The notes under the pieces are model-generated. The model ran no database searches. It was given only the letters and a program-made list of their open reading frames with translations, and was not told the origin of the DNA. DNA of 64,000 nucleotides, from assembly GCF_965139335.1 (NCBI RefSeq), contig NZ_CBCSEL010000005.1. The stretch is one strand, 5' to 3'. Source of the stretch: Catellicoccus marimammalium. Lineage in GTDB: Bacteria; Bacillota; Bacilli; Lactobacillales; Catellicoccaceae. Shown here piece after piece: positions 41,906 to 51,028 of the stretch. The first letter of the stretch is position 1. Every line of letters starts with the position of its first letter. The position numbers were made by a program, and so were the translations under genes.

Positions 41906-41970
41906 CTGTATCATTATTTTGTATCAATTTTTTCTCGTTCTGTATCAAATAACTGTATCAAATAATACAG
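41906..41970. promoter_or_regulatory. Probable upstream activator sites (13-bp repeats) of the PTS operon
   Basis: TGTATCA occurs four times, at 41907, 41920, 41941 and 41954, in two pairs with 13-base spacing. The second pair is a perfect direct repeat of CTGTATCAAATAA. CTGTAT-6-ATACAG at 41953-41970 is also a dyad. The block is 70-130 bases upstream of the -24 box, where sigma-54 activators bind, and overlaps the last codons of the regulator gene. Confidence 0.65.
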
Positions 41971-44709
41971 TTCTTCTTCTGGAATTGTAATCATCAGATT
42001 TTTTTCGATAAAATCATTGCCTTGACACAAAATACGATACAGATCGTGTTCTTTCATTTCAGACAATTCCTTTTGTGATACACTTAATGGTTTTTGTTGG
42101 ATAATGCGCTCAATCATTCCTGCTAAATGCATAATCAAATTAATTTTAAACGTATTATGCACTGAAAAAGGTAAGCGACGGTCTAAAAAAGAAAGATATT
42201 CCCATAATATTGGTAAAATCTTTTCTGGATTGATGTAAAAATATTGTTCTCGAAGACATTGTTCAATATACTCTTTTGTCAATTCTTCTGAAGATTCTAC
42301 TTCACTTAATAATTTTTCATCAATCACAGTGGTTTCCTGCGTAATTTGATCTAATAATTGTAAGAAACGCTCTCCTTTTCCTTGTAATAAATCAGGTAAG
42401 GTTAAGAAAGGAATATTTCCTTTCGGTGCTTTAATCCCTACTGCTGCAACGATATGATAGTCTTCTTGTAATTGTTCAATCGTCTCATCCATATTCACTA
42501 CCGAAATTGGTTGGACAACAATGTCATCAATCAATTGATCGACTAAAATATCATTAATTTTATTTTGAATTTTAACGGCTGCTCCTTCTCCTGTGGCACA
42601 AATCGAAACAATCATTTTTGGCTTAACTGAAGGCAATGGATGTGTAGTTTCTTTTTTTAAAGAAAGTACACGGGAGTAGCCTTTGAAAGAACACAATTCT
42701 TCATAAACACTTTGTAAATCAATATCCATCATCGTTTTGCGAGCTGCTTCCAATACCATCGCGGTAGTTACCATTTCTACAGTGGCAACTTCTACACCTG
42801 TACGCTCTTGTAATTTATTGGTAAAGGTTGCTAAAGAACCCATATCTACCAGTAAAAGAACCCCTTTTCCACGATTTACTTTTTGTACTAATTCTGTTAA
42901 TCCTTGTAGAGCTTGGCTAGGCTCCATTTCTAAATTCATATCAAAACTGTATAAATGATCGACATTTAATAGCTCTGTAACTACTTGAACCATAGAAGAA
43001 GCCGTACTATTTCCATGAGCAGCAACAATAATACTAATTTTCCCCTCAGTTTTGGCTGTTTTTAAAGAGATAAGCAAAGTTGCTAAATAATATAATTCTG
43101 ATTTAGGAATTTGGAACCCTTCATTCGTTTCCAAATAATCCTTTATTTTTTGAGCAATATAAAGTTCTTTGGGATAATTTTCTACCATTGCAACTAAATG
43201 GTTAGAAATTCCTTTTTCTTCTGCTCCTTCTTGCGTCCGTTTCACAAAAGCACTCAAATGCAAACTCATCGCATATAAGAAATCATCATTTAAAGGATAA
43301 TATTCCTCATTCACAATATATTGTTGTAGACGTTGTGCCAAGTCAATAAAGCGATTAGCTACGATGTCACTCAGTTTATAATCCCTTCTTGTATTGGCTG
43401 TTTTTTGATATGCTCGTTTTAAATAGAGATTAATATCTGTTGTAATAAAATTATTAATCGCTTCTTGATCCATTCCTTCACTTTTTAACATAGAAGCTTT
43501 ATTATCAATAATTTCATACAGATTATAAGGTAACTCATCTTCTTCTTTTTCTAATAGAGGAATTCTTTCTTCATGCGGATGAATGACTAAAATACTATCC
43601 AATTCGCAAGAAATATCTAAATATTGCTTTCGCTTAGCCATTAAATGATTCAATCCACTTTTCATTTCTGGCGTTAAAATTTCAGCAGTAAGTGGAATCA
43701 CTTCTTCTTCCATATGATTTAAAAAGCCACGAGCACATAAAAACTGAACATTGGATTTTAATTGCCCTACATTTCCATATTCTACGCTACCAATTAATGC
43801 CTTGGCTACAGATTCTTCCACTTGGAACGTACGATCTACACGAGAAGCCTCTAATTGTAGCATCGTTTTTAATAATCCGACTTGCTCATTAGCTGGTCGA
43901 TCATGAAAACTTGGCAGTTGAATCATAATTGGAATTCTTCGTGTAAAAGTAGAAAGTAAGCTAGATGTAGGGTCATCTGTAGTTGCACAAACGATACGAA
44001 CATTTGCATAATTATTTTTCTCCACTTCTCCTAAACGAGAATAGCAACCATGATCCATAAAATAGAAAATCATTTCCTGTCCTTCTGGCGGTAAACGATG
44101 GATTTCATCTAAAAAGAGCATTCCTCCATCCGCTTGTTGAATTAACCCATCAGTAGTTTCTTCTGCTCCTGTGAAGGCTCCTTTTGTATAACCAAAAAGA
44201 TGAGACATTAATAACTCACTATTATTTGCATAATCCGCACAGTTAAAGACAGTTAATTCTTTGTCTTCAGCAATAAGGTGATGCTTTTTAGCAAATTGAA
44301 ACATCGTATGAGCAAACAAAGTTTTCCCTGTTCCAGTTTGTCCTGTTAATAGGCAATTCAATCCTCTTGGTGGATATAAAATTGCCGCCTTTGCTTGTTC
44401 AATTTGTGTCTTCATACTGCCATTTGAACCAATAATTCGTTGAAAAATATAATGAGAACTTGATTCAGATGTCTTTTTAGGATTCGTTTCTTTAATGGGA
44501 GATTCTACTTTCTCTTCAGCACGTAAAGAAAGAGCATAACGAACTGGACGAGATTTTATTTTGTTAACTCTTCCTTCTCTAACTAATTCATTTAGTTCTT
44601 TGCTGACATTGGTTCGTTGTAATCCTAAGCGCTCTGCTAAATCTGTCGTCGTCCATTCACCTGGTCTTGACTTCATTTCTTCATATATTAATTCTTTTCT
44701 TTTTTTCAT
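41914..44709 (-). CDS. LevR/ManR-type sigma-54-dependent transcriptional activator
   Basis: The 931-residue activator controls the adjacent PTS. Order: N-terminal helix-turn-helix (about 1-60, TTTDLAERLGLQRTNVSKELN); AAA+ domain (about 95-320) with Walker A GQTGTGKT at 123-130, GAFTGA at 177-182 and GGMLFLDE at 195-202; first PRD (about 440-540); EIIA-Man-like domain with AAHGNSTASS; EIIB-Gat-like domain with CATGEGAA; second PRD with NLIMHLAGMIER near the C-terminus. The His/Cys residues are phosphorylation sites by which PTS activity sets its state. ATG 44709 is 6 bases behind AAGGAG. Its 3' end also carries repeats that look like its own binding sites. Confidence 0.93.
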   Translation of the reverse strand: MKKRKELIYEEMKSRPGEWTTTDLAERLGLQRTNVSKELNELVREGRVNKIKSRPVRYALSLRAEEKVESPIKETNPKKTSESSSHYIFQRIIGSNGSMKTQIEQAKAAILYPPRGLNCLLTGQTGTGKTLFAHTMFQFAKKHHLIAEDKELTVFNCADYANNSELLMSHLFGYTKGAFTGAEETTDGLIQQADGGMLFLDEIHRLPPEGQEMIFYFMDHGCYSRLGEVEKNNYANVRIVCATTDDPTSSLLSTFTRRIPIMIQLPSFHDRPANEQVGLLKTMLQLEASRVDRTFQVEESVAKALIGSVEYGNVGQLKSNVQFLCARGFLNHMEEEVIPLTAEILTPEMKSGLNHLMAKRKQYLDISCELDSILVIHPHEERIPLLEKEEDELPYNLYEIIDNKASMLKSEGMDQEAINNFITTDINLYLKRAYQKTANTRRDYKLSDIVANRFIDLAQRLQQYIVNEEYYPLNDDFLYAMSLHLSAFVKRTQEGAEEKGISNHLVAMVENYPKELYIAQKIKDYLETNEGFQIPKSELYYLATLLISLKTAKTEGKISIIVAAHGNSTASSMVQVVTELLNVDHLYSFDMNLEMEPSQALQGLTELVQKVNRGKGVLLLVDMGSLATFTNKLQERTGVEVATVEMVTTAMVLEAARKTMMDIDLQSVYEELCSFKGYSRVLSLKKETTHPLPSVKPKMIVSICATGEGAAVKIQNKINDILVDQLIDDIVVQPISVVNMDETIEQLQEDYHIVAAVGIKAPKGNIPFLTLPDLLQGKGERFLQLLDQITQETTVIDEKLLSEVESSEELTKEYIEQCLREQYFYINPEKILPILWEYLSFLDRRLPFSVHNTFKINLIMHLAGMIERIIQQKPLSVSQKELSEMKEHDLYRILCQGNDFIEKNLMITIPEEELYYLIQLFDTEREKIDTK

Positions 44710-44723
44710 CTTTTCTCCTTCAT

Positions 44724-44750
44724 TAAAAAAGACGACCAACGCCGTCTTTT
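44724..44750 (-). terminator. Terminator of the membrane-protein gene
   Basis: AAAAGACG pairs with CGTCTTTT (44727-44734, 44743-44750), followed by U residues on the minus strand. It ends directly before the ribosome site of the regulator gene. Confidence 0.82.
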
Positions 44751-45639
44751 AAAAGAATAATCCTAGTGCATATACAATAATTTGAAGCATCATAATCATT
44801 TCAAAAATTTCTTGAATGTAAGGGAAAGCTTTCGATGCATGGTGTTTTTGAATGAATTTTTTCAAATCCATCCATGCTTTAGGAAATACTAGCCACATTA
44901 ATACCACTAGCCAAGGAGCTAGATCTAAATAGATAGAAAATAGTGGCAAAACGAAAGCTAAAAATAAAAAGAGCTCCAATAAACCATCAATTACACTGTA
45001 ATGTAAATACGATACCAAAGGATGAATATCCTCTTCTTGTTGCATACGTACTGTATTTTCTGCTGTAATGACAATCGCAAAAGTAAAGACTAAAGGTAAC
45101 ATCATCCAAGTGGATTGCATCCATAATTCTCCAATTGAAATGGTTTTTTGCCAAGTATTCGCTAGCAACATGATAAAAGGCAATAATAGACCCAACCCAA
45201 AACTAAAGATTGGTTCTGATAGCCAAGTATTCATCCATGGATTTTTCCCGTAGACATAAAAAATTGAACAAAAAATTCCGACTACTAAGAAAATTGCAAA
45301 TTGCCATCCTACCATAAAGGCAACAATCGCAAAAAGAAGGAAACTTGCTCCAAATAAAATAAATAGCCATTTTCTTAATTCATCCATATCAATCGATAAT
45401 TGGTATACTAAGGTTTCTTTTTGTTTTTGTTCATCCTCTGCTCGTTGAAAATAACCCCATTCTTTTAATAAATGAATCGCTAAAAAGAAACATACCATTG
45501 CGATCATTAAAATAATACTTTTACCCCAATAGGCATTATCGTATTGATATAAAGAATAAATTAATCCAAAAAGCAAGGGAAATAATAAAAATGGAATTTT
45601 TCGTACATGCGCTAATTGAATAAAGCGTCGAATATCCAT
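44749..45639 (-). CDS. Polytopic membrane protein, distant UbiA-like
   Basis: The 296-residue protein has about eight to nine spans. Its N-terminus (FIQLAHVRKIPFLLFPLLFG) and size recall UbiA-type prenyltransferases such as MenA. The Asp-rich NDxxD motifs needed to bind the prenyl diphosphate are not seen; HLLKEWGYFQRAEDEQ stands in that region. It may be a diverged or inactive member, or unrelated. GGAGGG precedes the ATG and a -10 TATAAT lies upstream; it is transcribed alone. Confidence 0.5.
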   Translation of the reverse strand: MDIRRFIQLAHVRKIPFLLFPLLFGLIYSLYQYDNAYWGKSIILMIAMVCFFLAIHLLKEWGYFQRAEDEQKQKETLVYQLSIDMDELRKWLFILFGASFLLFAIVAFMVGWQFAIFLVVGIFCSIFYVYGKNPWMNTWLSEPIFSFGLGLLLPFIMLLANTWQKTISIGELWMQSTWMMLPLVFTFAIVITAENTVRMQQEEDIHPLVSYLHYSVIDGLLELFLFLAFVLPLFSIYLDLAPWLVVLMWLVFPKAWMDLKKFIQKHHASKAFPYIQEIFEMIMMLQIIVYALGLFF

Positions 45640-45707
45640 AGGTCCCTCCTATTTTTTCTTTTCTTTTCCATTATAGCATTTTTTGGAGTGAACTTTTTAG
45701 AAATAGA

Positions 45708-45735
45708 AAAAAAGGAGTGAAACCACTCCTTTTTT
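45708..45735 (-). terminator. Terminator of the nucleoside uptake operon
   Basis: AAAGGAGTG (45711-45719) pairs with CACTCCTTT (45724-45732); U residues follow on the minus strand, directly past nupC. Confidence 0.88.
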
Positions 45736-45736
45736 C

Positions 45737-46696
45737 TTATTTTGATTTGATATAAGTTTTACCAATTGCTTTTGGTCCTGAAGATTTACCAAAGGCAGAG
45801 AATAAAACTAATACAATAATTGTTAATACGTATGGAGCAATTTGCATGTAAACATCTGGCATTTTAGCAATAAACGGAATTGCGCCACCGGCAATACTTA
45901 AGTTTTGAGCAAAACCAAAGAATAATGCCGCAAACATAGCTCCGATCGGGTTCCAACGACCAAAGATCATTGCGGCCATTGCGATGAACCCTTGTCCACA
46001 AATCGTTGTTGCTGAGAAACGTCCAGCGATGGCTTGAGCAAAGACTGCACCACCCATACCACCTAATAATCCAGATAGTAACACGCCAGCATATTTCATA
46101 GCATAAACACGAATTCCTAGTGTATCTGCTGCTTGTGGATTTTCCCCTACAGAACGTAGACGTAAACCAAAGCGAGTTTTATAAATGACAACCCAAGCTA
46201 AAATTGCAATTAAAATCGCTACATAAGCTGGAGCAGAAGTATCTTTGAAGAACAAATCTCCCACGATTGGAATTTTGCTTAATACTGGAATATCTGAATA
46301 ACCAAAGGCATATTGAATAGAATCTGTTTGTCCTTTGTTGTACATTGCTTTTACTAAGAAAACAGCTAAAGCAGGCGCCATTAAGTTAATTACTGTACCA
46401 CTAATAATATGGTCAGCACGTAAGTTAACCGTTGCTACCGCATGTAGTAAGGAGAACAGCACTCCAACAACCGCACCAACTAAGCATCCCAACCATGGTG
46501 TCCAATCCCCAAAAGTTGGACCAAAAGCCAAGTTGAAAACAACAGAACTGAAGGCACCCATAACCATGATTCCTTCTAGACCAACGTTAACAATCCCACT
46601 ACGCTCAGAGAAAACTCCTCCTAACGCTGTTAAAATCAGCGGAGTTGAATAAATCAAAGTTTGTGTAATAATATTTGAAATTGTTGACATATCCAT
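45737..46696 (-). CDS. nupC: Nucleoside ABC transporter permease NupC
   Basis: The 319-residue permease of the branched-chain-like type has about nine spans and the N-terminal SGIVNVGLEGIMVMGAF pattern seen in BmpA-type nucleoside systems. It pairs with NupB. Its ATG overlaps the nupB stop by one base. Together with BmpA and NupA it imports nucleosides. Confidence 0.9.
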   Translation of the reverse strand: MDMSTISNIITQTLIYSTPLILTALGGVFSERSGIVNVGLEGIMVMGAFSSVVFNLAFGPTFGDWTPWLGCLVGAVVGVLFSLLHAVATVNLRADHIISGTVINLMAPALAVFLVKAMYNKGQTDSIQYAFGYSDIPVLSKIPIVGDLFFKDTSAPAYVAILIAILAWVVIYKTRFGLRLRSVGENPQAADTLGIRVYAMKYAGVLLSGLLGGMGGAVFAQAIAGRFSATTICGQGFIAMAAMIFGRWNPIGAMFAALFFGFAQNLSIAGGAIPFIAKMPDVYMQIAPYVLTIIVLVLFSAFGKSSGPKAIGKTYIKSK

Positions 46697-47808
46697 TAGA
46701 TTTCTCCTCCTTCTTGGTTTTGTTTTTCAATTGCTTTTTGAGCACGACGTTGTGTCACTTTATTAATAATAAAGCGGATTAAATAGCTGATACCAATGAA
46801 GAAGATAATAGATGAAATTACGATATCTACTAACTCTGTTGGTACTGGTGTGTAAAGAGGCATTCCTTGTCCACCAATTTTTAAAATACTGAATAGTAAT
46901 GCAGATAATAAAATACCAATTGCAGAACCGCTACCTAATAATGAAACCGCCATTCCATCAAAACCAATACTTAATGAAGCGTTTTGTTGGAAGAAGTAAC
47001 CAAAAGTACCTAATCCATAAATGACACCACCAATACCTGCTAAGGCACCAGAGATCACCATTGCAAAAGTTAAAGTACGTTTACTATTCATCCCAGCGTA
47101 TTCTGCTGCATTAGGGTTTAACCCAACAGAACGAATTTCAAATCCTAATGTTGTTTTCTTCATAATAAACCAGAATAAAACAATAGCAATAATCGCTAAA
47201 AAGATACCAATATTTAAACGTGAGCCTTCGGTCATAGAAGTTAGCCAATCTGTTTGTAACATTGCATTAGCAGGGATTTGATTTGTTACCCCTTTATTAC
47301 TAATCCAATCAGCAGGCATCGCGTTATTTACTAAGTGAGTACTTGTATATAAAATAATGTAGTTCATCATAATCGTTACGATAACTTCACTTGTACCAAA
47401 GTAAGCACGTAACAATCCAGGAATTAAACCAGCAATCGCACCTGCTAAAGCTCCTGAGATTACACAAGCTGTAATCATTATCACTTTTGGTGTAGATTCT
47501 GGTAAAGAAAAAGCAGTATAAATACTTGCGACCCAACCACATAATGCTTGGCCAGGTAATCCAATGTTAAAGCAACCTGCTGAATTAGCGATAGAAAATC
47601 CTAACGCTGTAAAAATCAGCGGCGCAGCCATAACAAAGATTTCTCCAATATTACGTGAAGAAGAAAAGGCACATTCAAACATTGCAGAATAAGCATCCAT
47701 TGGATTATATCCAAAAATCAGCATAATGATTGCACCTAACACAAATCCCATAATAATTGAGATCAATGGAATGGACCAATTAATTATTTTTTCTTGTTTT
47801 GTATTCAT
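46696..47808 (-). CDS. nupB: Nucleoside ABC transporter permease NupB
   Basis: The 370-residue permease has about ten spans, with SAGCFNIGLPGQALCGW in the core and LRAYFGTSEVIVTIMMNYI further on. It is one base behind nupA in the bmpA-nupA-nupB-nupC order known from lactococci. GGAGGGG precedes the ATG within the end of nupA. Confidence 0.9.
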   Translation of the reverse strand: MNTKQEKIINWSIPLISIIMGFVLGAIIMLIFGYNPMDAYSAMFECAFSSSRNIGEIFVMAAPLIFTALGFSIANSAGCFNIGLPGQALCGWVASIYTAFSLPESTPKVIMITACVISGALAGAIAGLIPGLLRAYFGTSEVIVTIMMNYIILYTSTHLVNNAMPADWISNKGVTNQIPANAMLQTDWLTSMTEGSRLNIGIFLAIIAIVLFWFIMKKTTLGFEIRSVGLNPNAAEYAGMNSKRTLTFAMVISGALAGIGGVIYGLGTFGYFFQQNASLSIGFDGMAVSLLGSGSAIGILLSALLFSILKIGGQGMPLYTPVPTELVDIVISSIIFFIGISYLIRFIINKVTQRRAQKAIEKQNQEGGEI

Positions 47809-47809
47809 G

Positions 47810-49360
47810 TTATTGTGCCCCCTCCAATTCTTTTTTCGCTTCTTCTAATGTATATCCAGCCATTAATAAGCCTAGTTCTTTTTCTGTTGTTTCTTTTGGA
47901 TCTACAATTCCGACAATTTGACCATCATGGATTACGGCGATACGATCAGATAAGTTCAAGATTTCGTCTAACTCAAAGCTGACTACTAATACCGCTTTTC
48001 CTTCTGTACGCTGTTGAATAATACGTTTGTGAATATATTCAATCGCACCAACGTCCAATCCACGAGTTGGTTGTGATACAATCAATAACTCTGGATTACG
48101 AGAAATTTCACGGGCAATAATTGCTTTTTGTTGGTTACCTCCAGAAAGAGCTCCAGATGGAACCAATTCATTAGCTGTACGAACATCATATTCTTCAATC
48201 AATTCGCGCGCATGTTGATTAATATATTTATAATTTAAAATTCCCGCTTTACTATTTGGCGCTTTATAGTATTCTTGTAACGCAATATTTTCTGCTAGCG
48301 TCATTTCTAAAACTAAACCATCTTTATGACGGTCTTCAGGAACGTGTCCAACACCCATTTCTGTAATTTTACGTGGGGCTTTATTATTGATATTTTCACC
48401 ATTTAAGATGACATTTCCTGAATCCACTTTTGCTAAACCAGTAAGTGCTTTTACTAATTCTGTTTGTCCGTTTCCGTCGATTCCGGCAATACCAACGACT
48501 TCTCCGGCACGAACTTCTAAGTTTAAGCCATTTACTGCTCCAATTCCACGACTATCTTTAACGTGTAAATCCACGATTTCCAATACTGGTTCGCCAGGGT
48601 TTGCTGGTACTTTATCTGTTTTGAAAGATACCGCACGACCAACCATCATATCCGCTAATTCTTGGCTAGTAACATCTGCTACATCTACCGTACCGATATA
48701 TTTCCCACGGCGGATAACGGTGCAACAATCTGCTACACGTTTAATCTCGTCTAATTTATGCGTAATTAAAATAATGGATTTTCCTTCTTTAACTAAGTTT
48801 TCCATAATTGTAATTAACTCATCAATTTCTTGTGGAGTTAACACCGCAGTTGGTTCATCAAAAATTAAAACATTCGCTCCACGATAAAGTGTTTTTAAAA
48901 TTTCAACCCTTTGTTGCATCCCAACAGAAATATCAGAAATACGGGCATTTGGATCTACGGATAAACCATACTGTTCAGATAATTCTTTGATTTTTTTCGC
49001 TGCTTGTTTGCGTTCTAAAAATCCTAATTTACTTGGTTCATCCCCAAGAACAATATTTTCTGTAACTGTAAAAGCATCAACTAACATAAAATGTTGGTGA
49101 ACCATTCCAATTCCTGCTTTATGCGCATCTGTTGGTCCATTAAACTTCACTGGTTTTCCATCAATCAAGATTTCTCCACTTGTCGGTTGATATAAACCAG
49201 ATAACATATTCATTAAAGTCGATTTCCCTGCCCCATTTTCTCCTAATAAAGCATGGATCTCTCCTTTTTTAATCTTCAAGTTAATATCATCATTGGCAGT
49301 AAATGTGCCAAATTTTTTTGTAATATGACGCATTTCAATGACATATTGTTCTTGACTCAC
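47810..49360 (-). CDS. nupA: Nucleoside ABC transporter ATP-binding protein NupA
   Basis: The 516-residue protein holds two fused ABC ATPase domains, like RbsA and MglA. The first has Walker A GENGAGKSTL; its signature SVGMQQRVEI is diverged and VLIFDEPTAVL is Walker B. The second has GIDGNGQTEL and LSGGNQQKAIIAREI. One ATP site appears degenerate, as is normal in this group. It powers NupBC. Confidence 0.93.
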   Translation of the reverse strand: MSQEQYVIEMRHITKKFGTFTANDDINLKIKKGEIHALLGENGAGKSTLMNMLSGLYQPTSGEILIDGKPVKFNGPTDAHKAGIGMVHQHFMLVDAFTVTENIVLGDEPSKLGFLERKQAAKKIKELSEQYGLSVDPNARISDISVGMQQRVEILKTLYRGANVLIFDEPTAVLTPQEIDELITIMENLVKEGKSIILITHKLDEIKRVADCCTVIRRGKYIGTVDVADVTSQELADMMVGRAVSFKTDKVPANPGEPVLEIVDLHVKDSRGIGAVNGLNLEVRAGEVVGIAGIDGNGQTELVKALTGLAKVDSGNVILNGENINNKAPRKITEMGVGHVPEDRHKDGLVLEMTLAENIALQEYYKAPNSKAGILNYKYINQHARELIEEYDVRTANELVPSGALSGGNQQKAIIAREISRNPELLIVSQPTRGLDVGAIEYIHKRIIQQRTEGKAVLVVSFELDEILNLSDRIAVIHDGQIVGIVDPKETTEKELGLLMAGYTLEEAKKELEGAQ

Positions 49361-49384
49361 TTTATTTCACTTCCTTTTCCAATT

Positions 49385-49416
49385 AAAAAAACGAGGAGAA
49401 GAACATTCTCCTCGTT
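49385..49416 (-). terminator. Hairpin between bmpA and nupA
   Basis: AACGAGGAGAA pairs perfectly with TTCTCCTCGTT (49390-49400, 49406-49416) and U residues follow on the minus strand. As it lies inside the operon, it probably lets most transcripts end after bmpA, giving more binding protein than transporter. Confidence 0.85.
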
Positions 49417-49430
49417 ATGCATCTGAACTA

Positions 49431-50501
49431 TTATTTTTTAGGTGTTGAAGCAACTTCCACTTTACCATCAATAACTGATTTCTTAGCTTGTTCTACTGCT
49501 TTCCACGCTTTTGTTGATAAGAATCCTTTTGTGATGCTTACTCCGTTATCTTTCAAACCGTAAGATAATACTTTTCCACCAGGGAATTTGTTATCCCATG
49601 CATCCTGACAGATTTTTTCTACCGCAACATTTACTCCTTTGATTGTTGAAGTTAATGTACAGTTATCTTTCTTACCATCTTTGTTTGTGTATTCTCCTTC
49701 AGCTTGTTGATCGCTGTCTACACCGATTACCCAAACTTTTTTGCCATTTCCTTTTTCGTTTAATGCTTTTGCTTCTTGGAAGACGCCTGCACCTGTACCA
49801 CCTGCAGCATGATAAATTACATCTGCACCATTTTTGTACATTTGAGCAGCTAACGCTTTCCCTTTATCTGGCGCACCAAATGATGCAGCATATTTCACAT
49901 CTACTTTAATATTTTTATGTAATTGTTTTGCTCCATCTTTAACACCTTGTTCAAATCCAGCTTGGAAGCGGTCAATTACTGCTCCTTCTTCCCCACCGAT
50001 GAAACCAACTTTGTTTGTTGTTGTTGTATACGCAGCGGCTACCCCTGCTAAGTAAGCTGCTTCATTATCTTTGAATACTGCAGAAGCAACATTTTTTTGC
50101 CCTTTGATTACATCGTCAATAATAACGAAGTTTGTGTTTGGATTTTGTTTTGCTGCTTTTTCAACAGAATCTTTTAATAAGTAACCCACACCAAAAATAG
50201 TTTTGTATCCAGCTTGTACTGCTTTATCTAAGTTTGTTGTATAATCTGCGGCTGTTTGTGATTGTAAGTAGTCATAACCACCTACACCTTTTTTCAAGTC
50301 ATGAGATTTACCCCATTTTTGTAAACCTTCCCAAGCAGATTGGTTGAATGAGCGGTCATCTACCCCACCAACGTCAGTAACGATAGCAGCACTATGATCT
50401 GATTTTTTGTCATCTTCTTTTTTATCAGATCCACATGCTGTTAATGTGAAGGCCATTCCTACTGCGGCCATTCCTAATCCTAATTTTGCTGTTTTTTTCA
50501 T
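49431..50501 (-). CDS. bmpA: BMP family nucleoside-binding lipoprotein
   Basis: The 356-residue protein is the extracellular substrate-binding part of the nucleoside importer. A lipoprotein signal peptide ends in LTAC with Cys23. The BMP domain begins with AAIVTDVGGVDDRSFNQSAWEG and has YHAAGGTGAGVF for ligand contact. ATG 50501 is 9 bases behind GGAGG; an upstream frame adds ten residues without use. It follows cdd by 33 bases. Confidence 0.94.
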   Translation of the reverse strand: MKKTAKLGLGMAAVGMAFTLTACGSDKKEDDKKSDHSAAIVTDVGGVDDRSFNQSAWEGLQKWGKSHDLKKGVGGYDYLQSQTAADYTTNLDKAVQAGYKTIFGVGYLLKDSVEKAAKQNPNTNFVIIDDVIKGQKNVASAVFKDNEAAYLAGVAAAYTTTTNKVGFIGGEEGAVIDRFQAGFEQGVKDGAKQLHKNIKVDVKYAASFGAPDKGKALAAQMYKNGADVIYHAAGGTGAGVFQEAKALNEKGNGKKVWVIGVDSDQQAEGEYTNKDGKKDNCTLTSTIKGVNVAVEKICQDAWDNKFPGGKVLSYGLKDNGVSITKGFLSTKAWKAVEQAKKSVIDGKVEVASTPKK

Positions 50502-50534
50502 GATAGAAATCCTCCAAATATTGTGTCTCATCTC

Positions 50535-50927
50535 TTAGTGTAGTTCTGTAAACGAATAAGGTAATAATTCCCGAATGGTCATTTCTTTTCGTGAGCGATC
50601 GTTCCCAATCAAAGTAACAGGCATATCTGCATCACAAAACTCAGCCATTACTTGACGACATGCGCCACAAGGAGAAATCGGTGCTTTTGTTTGACCGTAA
50701 ACAACAAGATGTTGAAATTTTTTCTCTCCTTCAGAAACGGCTTTAAAAATAGCTGTGCGTTCTGCACAGTTTGTTAAACCAAAAGAAGCATTTTCAATAT
50801 TACATCCAGTATAAAGAGTTCCATCTTCTGCAACTAGACAAGCTCCTACTGGAAACTGAGAATATGGAATATACGCTTTTTGGCTAGCAGTGATTGCAGC
50901 ATCAATCCATTCTTCTTTTGCGGACAT
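50535..50927 (-). CDS. cdd: Cytidine deaminase
   Basis: The enzyme turns (deoxy)cytidine into (deoxy)uridine. The 130-residue tetrameric type has the zinc ligands in CAERTA and PCGACRQ, and CNIENASFG for the nucleoside. ATG 50927 is used; a GTG three codons upstream is in frame. It is the first gene of cdd-bmpA-nupABC, so imported cytidine is deaminated at once. A LacI-type operator overlaps its promoter. Confidence 0.95.
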   Translation of the reverse strand: MSAKEEWIDAAITASQKAYIPYSQFPVGACLVAEDGTLYTGCNIENASFGLTNCAERTAIFKAVSEGEKKFQHLVVYGQTKAPISPCGACRQVMAEFCDADMPVTLIGNDRSRKEMTIRELLPYSFTELH

Positions 50928-50967
50928 CTCACTCACTTCTTTCTTATCTTATAGTTTACTTTCTTTC

Positions 50968-51005
50968 ATTATACATAATTTTATAGTATCAGTAAACCGG
51001 TTTAC
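50968..51005 (-). promoter_or_regulatory. Promoter and LacI-type operator of cdd-bmpA-nupABC
   Basis: TTTACT (50991-50996) and TATAAT (50968-50973) are 17 bases apart on the minus strand. The -35 lies in GTAAACCGGTTTAC (50992-51005), a perfect 14-bp palindrome with the central CG typical of LacI-family operators. The LacI-family gene lies directly upstream. Confidence 0.8.
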
Positions 51006-51028
51006 CAAAGAGATTTTCAAAATCTTTT

